From Brienomyrus brachyistius (taxonomy: Eukaryota > Chordata > Actinopteri > Osteoglossiformes > Mormyridae): a stretch of DNA of 64,000 nt. The stretch spans positions 17,436,849-17,500,848 of the forward strand of contig NC_064551.1 of NCBI RefSeq assembly GCF_023856365.1, given 5' to 3'. This document shows, in pieces, positions 12,723 to 23,155 of this stretch; position 1 is the first letter of the stretch; every line of letters begins with the position of its first letter. A program made the translations under genes and the position numbers. Under the pieces are notes generated by a model. The model had not been told where the DNA came from, searched no databases, and was given only the letters and a program-made list of their open reading frames with translations.

Positions 12723-13934
12723 GTGAGTAAAGCTTCGGGAATATTTCAAAACGCCGCAGGATAAAAAAGTTTCTCTTTTATGTATTTTTATTTCATTTAA
12801 TTTTGCACGTAGTCATACATGTTGTTACGTTTAACTAAACGTGTGAGCTCCGTCCACACTTGGAAATGCCAGTTAATTGATACAGTCTTTCAGTTTAATG
12901 CCGAAGCGCGGATTATAAGTAAACGATACCACAGTCCGCATTATTTTGCATTTGAGACGCAGGGCTTTCAAACGCGGGTATTAACACCTGTGCGTTTTCG
13001 CCCGAGTTTGTATGAAGTTGCTCATTTATATTCTGCAACCATGAAAGCCGATCGATGTAAGCGGCCGTGCGGTGCAATTGTGATAAATTGTGACGATCGA
13101 TAAATGCGTTTACATTGATTACTTAAATATAGTCGGTTTGATCAGAATCACCTAGCGTTTGGATATTAATAAAAATAATATATAGTAAAACTTCCCTTTG
13201 GACAACTGAACAGTGACCCGTGTCTTAATTCTGTGCACGTACTCATGCCGGTATCTGTGATTAATTCATTCTTTCCATTTTTCGTTGCATAGTCTGTAAC
13301 ACGTACTGGTGTGACAACAACCGTGATGCTATAAGACGCATAAATGATGGGAAAAGGCTCCGGCTGAGCCGTCATCTGCCCCAGACGCCGTTTTAGAAGT
13401 ACCCCCGCAGTGGGTGCAGTATTTTGTTATGTTGCCGTTTGCTGACAAATAAATTTGGAGTGGATTAAAGTCAAAGTCTGACCTGAGCTCTGCTTGGTTT
13501 CTAGCTGAAATAAAATAGGAATTATTAAACCGAATAACATTATAGAAAATATTCGGTGCGATTAAATAGGATCCTTTAAAATGTAAAAGTGCTTCAAAAT
13601 GTCCTTTTAAGGCCCTGGAGAGATTTCGTGATTATGAACATAGTTTGATTAATTTCTATCCCGTGGTGGTTCATTTACAGGAAAATACTAAGAATAAAAA
13701 CAGAGTTTATGCTTCAGACTTTCACATTCATGTGTAATCTGTTAAAGTATACTCCCGACGTGGGGAGAAAGAGCACTGCAGTCCTGAAGTTAATAAATCA
13801 ATTATCCCAATCTGTAATGGCCTATAATTAGACACGATTTCTGATTGGCTGTCATCTTGCCACTGTCTGATTCTGAGCTTCTGATTGGCTGCTGTCTCAT
13901 CGCCATCTGATTGTGACCTTCTGATTGCCCACAG
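12723..13934 (+). other. dusp10: dusp10 intron 1 (inferred)
   Basis: This intron has GT at 12723 and AG at 13933-13934. It is about 1.2 kb, AT-rich, with no gene inside. Its 3' end is made of the 40-bp tandem repeat listed separately. Confidence 0.5.
13839..13934. repeat. 40-bp tandem repeat at exon 2 acceptor
   Basis: Copies begin at exactly 13839, 13879 and 13919, each opening with TTCTGATTG. The third is truncated and becomes the splice acceptor (ATTGCCCACAG). Every copy carries CTGAT, a fit to the branch-point pattern YTNAY. Confidence 0.85.
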
Positions 13935-13979
13935 CCCGGATTCCTGAGTTCTCGCTTGTCGCCAGTCTTCAGCTTCCCC

Positions 13980-14763
13980 ATGCCTCCATCTCCCCTCGAC
14001 GACAGAATTGTGGTGCCCCTCCCAAGGCCTGTCCGTCCTCAGGAACTCAAACTCTGCCCGGACACCAGTTACCTGGATCCCATCTCTGTCTCCGGCCAGA
14101 TCGCCATCGGCACAGCTGTGGTGAAGATCCGGGCTGCCAATCTGACTTATATGCCCTCATCCAACGGCTCGACGCGATCGTTGTCTTGCGGATGCAGCAG
14201 CGCCAGCTGTTGCACGGTGACCACCTACGAGAAGGACAGCCAGAGCCAGAGCCAGAGCCAGATCAGCGTCAGCAGTCCCAACTTGAGCTCGGGAGTACCC
14301 TTTGCTGGCACTCCTGGCCCCATGGTCAACAATAATGAGGCGGCGAGCTCTCCAGCCCCGGTTGGCATTCTCGGGCCCAGCACCGGCGCCACCCGTGTCA
14401 TCCACCCCAACGAGCTGGCCAAGAAGATGACCCGCTGTCCCAAAGGCCACCAGATCGGCCCGGTGCCGGTCATCATCGACTGCCGTCCGTTTACGGAGTA
14501 TAATAAAAGCCACATCCAGGGGGCGCTGCACATCAGCTGTTCTGACAAGATCAGCCGCCGGAGGCTCCAGCAGGGCAAGATCACTGTTTTGGACTTGATC
14601 TCCTGCCGGGAAGGCAAGGACTCCTATAAGGGCATCTTCTCCAAAGAGATAGTGGTTTACGATGATAGCACTAGCGACCCCAGCAGACTGATGCCATCGC
14701 AGCCCCTCAATGTCGTCCTGGAGTCACTCAGGAGAGAAGGGAAGGACCCCCTTGTTTTGAAAG
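13980..14763 (+). CDS. dusp10: dusp10 first coding exon (rhodanese/MAPK-binding half)
   Basis: It encodes residues 1-261 plus the first base of codon 262. The acceptor is at 13934, leaving 45 nt of 5' UTR in the exon, and the donor is AAG then GTAAAG at 14764. Conserved stretches include [10 protein letters not shown] (53-62), [11 protein letters not shown] (70-80), VIIDCRPF (164-171) and [16 protein letters not shown] (191-206). Cys168 sits in the rhodanese fold and is not the phosphatase nucleophile. A hexanucleotide run at 14238-14261 encodes four Ser-Gln pairs (residues 87-94). Confidence 0.95.
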
Positions 14764-16423
14764 GTAAAGTTCTTTGAGTACTTGGCTTCAGCCATTTGAG
14801 TAGCAGAACCTGAATTGGCCCCGGGAAGCGACACTAGTTTCATTTAAACACGTACTTCAGCTTGGGTTTATCGATCGATGGGAGGAGGGGGAGGCCTATT
14901 TCGTGTCAGCAGTTTTGGCTGGTGGTCTGTCATGGCGGAGCAGGCCTGACGGGGACAGGGAATAGAGGAGGCCTGACTCTCTAGGGATTTCTTCACGGAG
15001 GCAGCAATCCGTTTCGCCGTGGACATTCTGTGGCATTTCAGACGTATCACACTGCCCGTATAGCGAGTTTTTAAAAGGAATTGTTTACCTGAAGACATGA
15101 TTGGCTGTAGGCTTGTAGGAGAGTCTCATTCAGAAACGTTTCGTTCCTGCTTGGGCCCAGATAGTCAGGATGTGAGATTCCTAGGTAGCATTTAAAAAGG
15201 AGCTGAAGCTCGCTGATGCTACAAGGCTTCGGACTCAGCAGCTCAATCGTCTAGCAGTTGTGTCATCAAATCATCTGACCTGGGTTCAAGCCTTAAAAGC
15301 ACCAAGTAAATTCTTGGGTGCCATGTGTGACTCTGTTGGTTAGAATTCCATGTACATGATTGGAAGATCATTGGTTTAAATACCATCATTGGTAGAGTGT
15401 TTTTATTGTTGGATCCCTGAGCAAAACCCTTCGCTCCCAGTTGATGCAGACACCACTTCCTCAACAGTGCTTATATCGCTTCAGATGGAAGCATCTCCTA
15501 AAAATATGTAAAATACGGTGTTACAGGGTGACTCCGTCAAGAGGAACAGACCTTCTCATGTGTCCTTGTTCTTCAGGGGTTGTCCCCCTTCTTATTTGGG
15601 GTGAATTTTCCATGACGTGTTTGTTAAACCTTTGTGTCAAGCTCGTGTTTTAAGGGCCTGAATGTTTACTTTAGACTGAAGATCTGTGTTTATGGATTAA
15701 GACGTAACCCAATCCTGAATGAAAGAAGCCTCTGGTTTCGACTCCTGCTGCCTGACGGCGGGACTTTCGGGCTGATTTTACAGCAGCTGTTTGTAAACAC
15801 TGAGCTTTGGCCTAGCAGCCTCTGCTGGCCGTGGGCCACATCCTCCATCTTTTGGTTTGGGCATCTGTCCTCTGGGGGTGGGGGGCTGAGCACATAAGTG
15901 CCACGGATGATGTGGTGCTGGAAGGCCAGGTTACACCCTTCCTGAAAAACAGGCCCTGGAATGAGAGGGAAGGTCTGGGATTTTAGCCGAAACCCATGTG
16001 TGTACGATCCTGGAGCCCCGAGGGGGCAGTTAGAGAACAAATGACCATCAATCACCAGCTAATCGTGTTTGTTAAGGCCTGGCGCCAGCATATGTACACG
16101 CCATATCAATTCTCTTCGCTGGTTTTCCACGTATTTCAATTAAAAACCCGGCAGATGCCTTCAAAGGCATCCAAAGACAACGCTGAAAGCCGTCTGTGAC
16201 GAAGCATAATGTGACGGTAATGTGTTTGACTTCAGGCTACTGAATCGGGGACGGCTAGAGTGATTTATTCCAGCACCGTGTGGGGAAGAAAAGGTTCAGC
16301 TGTAAATCAGAAGGGATTGACCGTGTCTCTTGGAAATGGAAACGTCCTGAGCCATATCTATTGATTACAAGCATGTGAACATCATTGCTATATTTATCTT
16401 ATAAAAAGCCTTTTCTCTCATTA

Positions 16424-16475
<52 letters not shown>

Positions 16476-19400
16476 AATAATAATAATAATAATAATAAAA
16501 CAAGCCTTATCCAGTGTTATTAAGTAATAATTAACATTATTTTTTCAGTGTGTTAGGGGAATACGGTCAAGTTTTGCCAATACAGGAAGAAGCTGATAAA
16601 CAAAGTACGTCGATATGTCTGCATATTTGTCTAAAATAGGGTTTAATTAACGAGACTGGACAAACCTGTCAGCAGTGTGGTGTTTAAAAAGAGCAGCAGA
16701 ACGGGCAGCTGTATATGAGAAACCGCGGAACTTTCCCCAGCAAGGTCACATGATCACCTGCGGTCATTTATTTTTTTTTAACCTTCAGTATATTTCACTT
16801 TAGAGCTGTTCAGAGTCGCTTCAACGAAGGGGAAGGGTTGACGACATAAAAAAAAAACTCTGGTGCTTAATGTGCCACTCATTTAAAGCGAAAGAAACAA
16901 ATCAAAACCTTAACTGATGCCACCGTGCTGTCAGTGCATTTTATGCGTCATGACCAGAATCTGAGGTCTCGGGAAGGTCCCCTCCCTTAGTTTAACTGGA
17001 CCAGTTACCACAGGAAGCCATGAATTTGTGACACTGGGAGAGGGGGGATGATTCTCATACATACAGGACTTGTCAGTGTTACCCGACCAGTACTGTCATT
17101 GCAAGGGGCTGGCTGGGGTGGAGGGGGACTGATCTGTGACAATGCAAATGCGACTTTCATTCGTTTAGTGACGGATTTGTTGAGCTAGTTTGTTAGTTGT
17201 GCTTAGCAGGTGATTTACGCCCCCACCCGCTCCCAGCCCCCCGCCCCGGCAGTGGATGTGGTTTGCTCCCCTACCTCATTTCCATGGTTATGTGGTGAGG
17301 GCATGTGATGATGTCATTTGGCATTATGTCATTTCTCTTGTGAACAATACATTAACTGATACTGACTTTAATACCTCGACACTGGGAGTACTGGTGGAAG
17401 GTCTAAGTGCTGATGTAATACCAACAGGTGCTCAGTCGTTGTCTGACTAACCCTGACCCCATCCAATAGCTGAGGAAAGTGTGATTCCTACTTTCCATGT
17501 GGTAGCTTAAGGCATAGCGTAAAATGTGTGGTAAATATCATTATATCCCTGTTCATGTTTATTTACCTTTTAACAGTTAAACCAGAAATATACAGGATTA
17601 GAGGCCGCCTGAAGTGTGACTGTGATTTTACTGGATCGCTGTCGGGCTTGAGCCGAGCCTTAACTTGGGTGGACAGTAGCCGGTCGAAGAAATAATCTGT
17701 AAAACTCGGGCGTATGTTTGAATAATGCAGAAACAAGCAAAAAATGGGAAAAAAATGTGAATTATCATACTAAAGCCTGACTCTTTAAAGGAGTCCTATC
17801 AGGCAGCACACCACACTGGCTCTTCGCGCTGTTTACTGCCACCACACTGGCTCCTCGCGCTGTTTACCGCCACCACACTGGCTCCTCGCGCTGATTACCG
17901 CTACCACACTGGCTCTTCGCGCTGATTACCGCCACCACACTGGCTCTTCGCGCTGACTACCGCCACCACACTGGCTCTTCGCGCTGTTTACCGCCACCAC
18001 ACTGGCCCTTCGCGCTGTTTACCGCCACCACACTGGCCCTTCGCGCTGTTTACCGCCACCACACTGGCCCTTCGCGCTGATTACCGCCACCACACTGGCC
18101 CCTCGCGCTGATTACCGCCACCACACTGGCCCCTCGCGCTGTTTACCGCCACCACACTGGCCCCTCGCGTTGATTACCGCCACCACACTGGCTCTTCGCG
18201 CTGTTTACCGCCACCACACTGGCTCCTCGCGCTGTTTACCGCCACCACACTGGCTCCTGGGCACTGTTTACCGCCACCACACTGGCTCCTGGGCACTGTT
18301 TACCGCCACCACACTGGCTCCTGGGCACTGTTTACCGCCACCACACTGGCTCCTGGGCACTGTTTACCGCCACCACACTGGCTCCTGGGCACTGTTTACC
18401 GCCACCACACTGGCTCCTGGGCACTGTTTACCGCCACCACACTGGCTCCTGGGCACTGTTTACCGCCACCACACTGGCTCCTCGCGCTGTTTACCGCCAC
18501 CACACTGGCTCCTCGCGCTGTTTACCGCCACCACACTGGCTCCTCGCGCTGTTTACCGCCACCACACTGGCTCCTCGCGCTGTTTACCGCCACCACACTG
18601 GCTCCTCGCGCTGTTTACCGCCACCACACTGGCTCCTCGCGCTGATTACCGCCACCACACTGGCTCCTCGCGCTGATTACCGCCACCACACTGGCTCCTC
18701 GCGCTGTTTACCGCCACCACACTGGCTCCTCGCGCTGTTTACCGCCACCACACTGGCTCCTCGCGCTGTTTACCGCCACCACACTGGCTCCTCGCGCTGT
18801 TTACCGCCACCACACTGGCTCCTCGCGCTGATTACCGCCACCAGTCCGCCACCCTTCTGAGAGTGTGACGTCTTTCTCATGTGATCCTGGGCGGTGGTGT
18901 TTACCGGCACTCAAACCACGCTTTTGCCTGGGGGCCCTTGATGTTTGACGGCCCCCTGTGGCCCATAAACAGTCACTACCCTAGGGGGGCATGGGTCTCT
19001 GAAGTGACCTTTTGAGTGGGCCCCTGAAATGCCAGACCCTCCCCTGATGGTACCCTCTCAATCCCCTTTTATAGGAGGCCTGAGCAGCTTTCGGCAAAGT
19101 CACGAGAACCTATGTGAGAACTTTCTGCAGCTGGATGAGGGCCTGGATTCAGGCGGGGCGGCTGCCCTGCCCCCCTCCCTGCCCGCCACGCCCGACATGG
19201 AGAACGCCGAGCTGACCGCCATCCTCCCCTTCCTGTACCTGGGGAATGAGCACGATGCTCAGGATCTGGAGCTCATGCAGAGGCTGAACGTTGGTTTCGT
19301 GCTCAACGTCACCACGCACCTGCCCCTCTACCACTACGAGCAGGGCCTGTTCAACTACAAGCGCCTCCCCGCTACAGACAGCAACAAGCAGAACCTCAGG

Positions 19401-20912
19401 CAGTACTTTGAGGAGGCGTTTGAGTTCATCGGTAGGTAAAGCACTACACTCAAATTTTCCCCTCCAAAATCTGAAACAGAATCTTTGCTGCCATACGACA
19501 AAGGCCAGTGGAAAAATTTTTTGGCAGAGCTTGCTACAGTTGACATTGGACAACTAACAATTATGACATAATGCCGGCAAAGAAAAAATACAAGACACAA
19601 GGTACAATGAAACAGAAAAGTAAATGCAGTGTGTGTGATAAATACAGTAGTTTTCTGCATATTCATTTACCGATGGGTCTGTTCTCACGTTATATTTCAC
19701 ATTATCAGTGGAAGAGAGCTGACAGCACTGGTGAGAAGAGCGAGCCATGCCCTTGTTGGGACAGAACCTTTCCCTAAGCCTACACCCCCTCTACCAGTGC
19801 CAAAGCGAGTCGAGTCTGGGGGCGACAGGTTCTCAGGATATCCGTATTTAAGCCAGAATCTCACTGGAGTGCCCTTGAAGCGCGGCTCTGGCTTTTTCAG
19901 AAGTTAGACTCTGTGGGGTGCCTCATTTTGTAAAGTCAGCTTTTGAGCGTGAAGGATTTAAAGATCCAGTCGTTTATTCCCGAAGCTTGACTTTATGTGT
20001 GTTTATAGACATTTGGAGCTCACCTGAGCACGCTCAGTAGTAAATGCCTTCCCAGTCGCCTGTAGAGGGCGCAGTGAGCTACTTAAGCTCCAGTTTAATG
20101 GCACTAAAAATTAAATATGATGTGTATGAAACTGACTGAAACTGAATACGTTACGTGTATAAGACTTCACTTCTCCATCCAGAGGTATCTTCAGTTACCA
20201 TTATTTCATCACTGTGTTTGGTAGACCGATTGTAATGTTACCTTTTACAGAGATAGTAGGATGTAAATTTAGAATGAATCTGGTTTCTAGGGAATCTGTA
20301 AGGAGACATTGTGCAGATATTTTCTGTGTTTAAAAAAAAAATCACCCCTCTTGGCCGTCCATCTGGCTTCAATAACTGCTTATCCAGTTTGGGTATCGGC
20401 GATACGAAGCCCTTCCTGAGCGGGACTGCACTTCATAAATTACCGCACACCATGCTGCATTAAGGATGGTTTTGCGGAGGCTGGTCTGTGGTGTTTGGAT
20501 CGTGGTGGGAATTCGGGGTTACCGTGGGAAGCCTGGGAGTGAATACTGACAGAAGCAAGCTGGTTGCGCTGATTTCTGTTGCTAAAAATGATCCATGAAA
20601 TCACAGTCTGGTGTGATCATACTTTATTGTGTGTTTTTGCCCACAGAAGAGGCTCAACAAGCCGGACGGGGGGTCCTCATTCACTGTCAGGCTGGCGTCT
20701 CGCGATCGGCCACCATCGTCATCGCCTACTTAATGAAGCACACTTGGATGACCATGACAGACGCCTACAAGTTTGTCAAAACGAGGAGGCCGATTATATC
20801 TCCAAACCTCAACTTTATGGGACAGCTGCTGGAGTTCGAGGAGGACCTCAACAACGGCATCACCCCACGGATCCTGACACCAAAGCTCATCGGGGTGGAG
20901 ACCATCGTCTGA
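13980..20912 (+). CDS. dusp10: dusp10 (MKP-5) dual-specificity MAPK phosphatase, spliced
   Basis: The coding sequence joins 13980-14763, 19075-19431 and 20647-20912 (784, 357 and 266 nt) into 468 codons plus TGA; both coding introns are phase 1. DUSP10 dephosphorylates phospho-Tyr and phospho-Thr in the activation loop of p38 and JNK, in cytoplasm and nucleus, limiting stress and inflammatory signalling. Residues 1-140 are a low-complexity N-terminal extension typical of this family member. Residues about 142-262 form the rhodanese-like kinase-binding domain, with the basic RRR at 193-195. Residues about 306-449 are the phosphatase domain, with general acid Asp363 and the P-loop HCQAGVSRS giving Cys394 and Arg400. 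Human DUSP10 is 482 residues, so this is near full length. The start is the ATG opening MPPSPLDDR, as in human. Its context is weak (C at -3 and +4). No frameshift or missing key residue is seen. Confidence 0.96.
15232..15520 (+). repeat. tRNA-derived SINE pair with V-SINE-like tail
   Basis: A box-B-like GGTTCAAGCC lies at 15282-15291. A second head-like block follows around 15335-15400, then CCTGAGCAAAACCCTTCGCT. The 3' part reads CTTCAGATGGAAGCATCTCC, the decayed form of the GGATAAAAGCGTCTGC tail common in fish V-SINE-type elements. Confidence 0.6.
16425..16498. repeat. (TTA)n/(TAA)n palindromic microsatellite
   Basis: A run of ATT triplets (about 49 bp) switches at 16472/16473 to ATA triplets (about 25 bp). 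The junction TTATTAATAA makes a perfect inverted repeat with arms of about 25 bp and no loop, inside dusp10 intron 2. Confidence 0.95.
17810..18839. repeat. 31/32-bp minisatellite, 33 copies
   Basis: Units start ACCACACTGGC and end TTTACCGCC. I counted 33: 26 of 31 bp and 7 of 32 bp, totalling 1,030 bp, which matches the span exactly. Units 15-21 form a homogeneous block of the 32-bp type (TCCTGGGCACTG instead of TCCTCGCGCTG). The first 14 units are the most diverse and the last 12 nearly uniform. Of the 33, 24 contain TGTTTAC and the rest read TGATTAC or TGACTAC. The 168-codon open frame across it is an artefact. Confidence 0.97.
18925..19030. repeat. dispersed repeat beside exon 3
   Basis: Shares ordered blocks with 28731-28960: GGGGCCC near the start, AACAGTCACTAC or GCAGTCACTAC in the middle, and GAAGTGACCTT plus GGGCCCCTGAAA at the end. 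It ends about 45 bp before exon 3 of dusp10. The family is not recognised. Confidence 0.7.
19075..19431 (+). CDS. dusp10: dusp10 second coding exon (start of phosphatase domain)
   Basis: It encodes codon 262 (last two bases) to the first base of codon 381. The acceptor TTTTATAG at 19074 and donor G then GTAGGT at 19432 keep the frame with the neighbours. It opens with [13 protein letters not shown], passes through a linker richer in Ala and Pro (residues 285-301), and enters the phosphatase domain at [17 protein letters not shown]. It carries the general acid loop [12 protein letters not shown] with Asp363. The exon is GC-rich with third-position G/C. Confidence 0.95.
19432..20646 (+). other. 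dusp10: dusp10 intron 3
   Basis: A 1.2-kb phase-1 intron from GTAGGT to TTTTTGCCCACAG. It holds a candidate CTCF site (20059-20072) and a short degenerate SINE-tail-like fragment near 20355-20400. No gene is seen inside. Confidence 0.93.
20059..20072 (+). promoter_or_regulatory. candidate CTCF site
   Basis: CCTGTAGAGGGCGC fits the CTCF core CCASYAGRKGGCRS at 13 of 14 positions (T for A at position 3). It lies in intron 3 of dusp10. Motif match only. Confidence 0.35.
20647..20912 (+). CDS. dusp10: dusp10 last coding exon (catalytic P-loop)
   Basis: It starts after CCCACAG with the last two bases of Glu381 and ends at TGA 20910-20912. It contains the signature [18 protein letters not shown]: nucleophile Cys394 is codon TGT at 20685-20687, and Arg400 binds phosphate. 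[19 protein letters not shown] follows, and the protein ends [11 protein letters not shown], close to the human C-terminus. The 3' UTR begins directly after. Confidence 0.96.
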
Positions 20913-21412
20913 AAAGAGCTTTTAAGGATGACATGGGTCCTTTTGTGATTTGGCTCTGAAGGTGAACACGTTTTCTGAGCTTCCTCAAGGCTTCCGCTAC
21001 AACTTGAGCTGGGAGAGATCTGGATCTGAGGTCTCGAGAAGACTGGGACCTGGTCCAGAGGCCTGGAGTGCCGGGGTGTTGATCCCGAGGCCGTGTTGTG
21101 CGTACAGGTGCACGCCGAAGCAGACGTGACCAAGCAGGATCGGAGTGTGTCCTCCTCTCTGCAGTGGGAGACCTTCATATCTCCTAGTGGCGTTGGGACA
21201 GCTGGTTCGGTTTCCAACAAGAGGGCAAGCGTGCCCCCCGCCAAAAAAGTGAATGCATTACTTGGTGTGTTAATGTCCTCAAGCTATTTTTATATGGGAA
21301 TTGAAACACGGGGTTAAGGGGCAGTGGGCAGACTAAGTCCTCTGTGGCTTCACTGTGCAATAATTTCTGTGTGGAATGCGACCGGAGCTGGACCTGTGTA
21401 TATAGAGCGCTC

Positions 21413-21418
21413 ATTAAA
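21413..21418 (+). terminator. dusp10: candidate proximal poly(A) signal ATTAAA
   Basis: ATTAAA lies about 500 nt after the stop codon. A CACAAG cleavage candidate follows at about 21430 and a T/G-rich downstream element (TTTTTGCTGTTGTTTTCAG) at about 21448. This is a reasonable proximal site. Confidence 0.45.
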
Positions 21419-23029
21419 TGTATCCAGCTCACAAGTGATTAAACAAAGTTTTTGCTGTTGTTTTCAGTTTGGCTTCAGATTCTGGGGCTTGTGCCGAATT
21501 CCGTGGCACAGGAGTATGAGAGGAAGACAAAAAGAGACGTTTCTTAATGTCTTGGCACTTCATAGCAGTCTGTGGCTTCACCTGAGCTCTCCACATGAAG
21601 AAGTTGAACCCGTTCTCGATAAGCCGCGTAGCGTAGTGCTAGTCCCATGACGGGCGTTCCCCAGATATTCACTGTAGGGGAATTCCCTTGTTTTCCAGAT
21701 GTAAAGTTCATATGCATGTCAGTAGCAGGCCAAGAGACAGAGGTGTGTAGAGAGCAGTGCCGGGCCAGGCTTTAGTCTTGTACAGTGTGTTAGGAGACCA
21801 CACACCTCAGAATAGTCTGATTCTCTGCTTGTTTTGCCATTCATGGCTGCTTTTCCTCTGGTTTATCCTTGTGCCTCTTATAACAGATGTTCAACGCCCT
21901 ATTTTTAAAATGCTTCGGTTTTAACGTGCATATAATATATATATTTTTTACAAATACAACAAATTATGATCCTGGATGCAGACACCCGCAGCTGTGATGT
22001 AACCTTCAGCGTTTGGGCTCTCGGGTAGGGATGGGGAATCCGGGCCATCATATCCCGTCTTTGAACGCATTGGGTCACTCTACGAGGCTGTGTCCGACAT
22101 CCCAGCAGCCCGCACTCTCGCCGCTCCCTGATAGTGCCGCTATAGTTGCCTTAATTTTTACCGTACCTCCTCATCCAACCTAAAAATGGCAGGAATTAAG
22201 AACCCCAGTTTGACATGTCTTCCCAAAAACGTTAAACGTTTGCTGCAACTTCTTAAAACAACGTCACAGATTTGCATAAATAGAGAACAACAGTAGCTAT
22301 CGGCGACTACAGGTGACCGCACAAGGTCAAGAGGCGTCTCCAGGGTTTTCAAGTACAGTCTGCCTCCAAAACAAGACAGAGAGGTGTAGATGATCATACT
22401 ACTAAACCTTTGCTGCTGCGAGACTGCCGTACGCCGCTTTTTGGAGACTCGTATTTCCAGGCTTTGTTTCCGGTAGCTAACTGCCTATTTAGCTTGTCCC
22501 AAAGCATGCCGATTCCCCTTACCGCCCTGACTCTGCTGGCTATTTCTGGCCAAGCTCCTGCCGTCTTCCCATTGGTGGTGCGGGTGCTACATCACAGCGT
22601 GCACCTCTCGTACCGTCTGTTGTAGCGCTTTGCATGCTAGCTTCACAGGCTGTTTGGATTAAGTGTCACGGTCTGGGAAGCCGCCGTGCTGGGGAATGAA
22701 CAGCTTCTGGTGCATGTTGCAGTTGCAAAGCTCGTTCTGTGAGCTGCCGTTAGGCTACCAAGACCTAATCTGGTGTAGCGAAAAATCACAGTCCCATTCT
22801 CTGCCTTACCATGCTGAAATGGGATAAACATGACGGAGGCAGGTGTGAGCTCACAGGCAATGCGTGTGTCCAGAGGAAACTAACAGGCACCTATGCAGTT
22901 TGGATATCAGAGCACAAACCCACTATCCATTGCCAGAGAGATAACGCAACACCTCTCTGGCAAACAAGGGCCAAACATGAAGAAATGTTGACGTTTCCCT
23001 CGATCCATTTGTTTCTTTTTGGTTGAATC

Positions 23030-23155
23030 CATTCACGTTTATTTTAGCAGGTGCTTTTTTCCAAAGTGATGAACATTTGAGAGAGCAGGGGCAGCCATTC
23101 CCTGGAGAAATTGGGTATTAAGGGTCTTACTCATGAGCCCAACAGGTTAACAGTG
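23030..23155 (-). repeat. V-SINE-type SINE tail, degenerate
   Basis: Read on the minus strand, this is the conserved tail region of fish V-SINE-type elements. The plus strand shows TTTAGCAGGTGCTTTTTTCC, CATTCCCTGGAG and GGGTCTTACTCATGAGCCC. Confidence 0.6.

Larger units (their letters stand above)
14764..19074 (+). other. dusp10: dusp10 intron 2
   Basis: This 4.3-kb phase-1 intron has GTAAAG at its 5' end and CCCCTTTTATAG at its 3' end. It contains two SINE fragments, an AT-rich palindrome, a 1-kb minisatellite and a dispersed repeat, the last two clustered within 1.3 kb of exon 3. No separate gene is seen inside. Confidence 0.93.

Noticed and set aside
12721..12723. ATG spanning the exon 1 donor as an alternative start codon
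   Set aside because: If the intron is removed at 12723 the G is lost, so the spliced message does not contain this ATG.
12342..12749. 135-codon minus-strand open frame over the dusp10 promoter
   Set aside because: A product of high GC content in the CpG-rich promoter; no domain is visible and exon 1 of dusp10 occupies the other strand.
14157..14617. minus-strand open frames of 124 and 130 codons
   Set aside because: They are antisense shadows of the dusp10 first coding exon.
18170..18676. 168-codon open frame with repeating Leu-Pro-Pro-His-Trp blocks
   Set aside because: It lies wholly inside the dusp10 intronic minisatellite and exists only because the units lack stops in that frame.
19571..19777. 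short Cys/His-containing frame in dusp10 intron 3 (looks vaguely like a zinc-finger or transposase N-terminus)
   Set aside because: Only about 68 codons, no proper finger spacing and no other transposon feature around it.
20340..20420. possible SINE tail (CCATCTGGCTTC and ACTGCTTATCC)
   Set aside because: Only two short matches to the mermaid-type tail, too little to call a copy.
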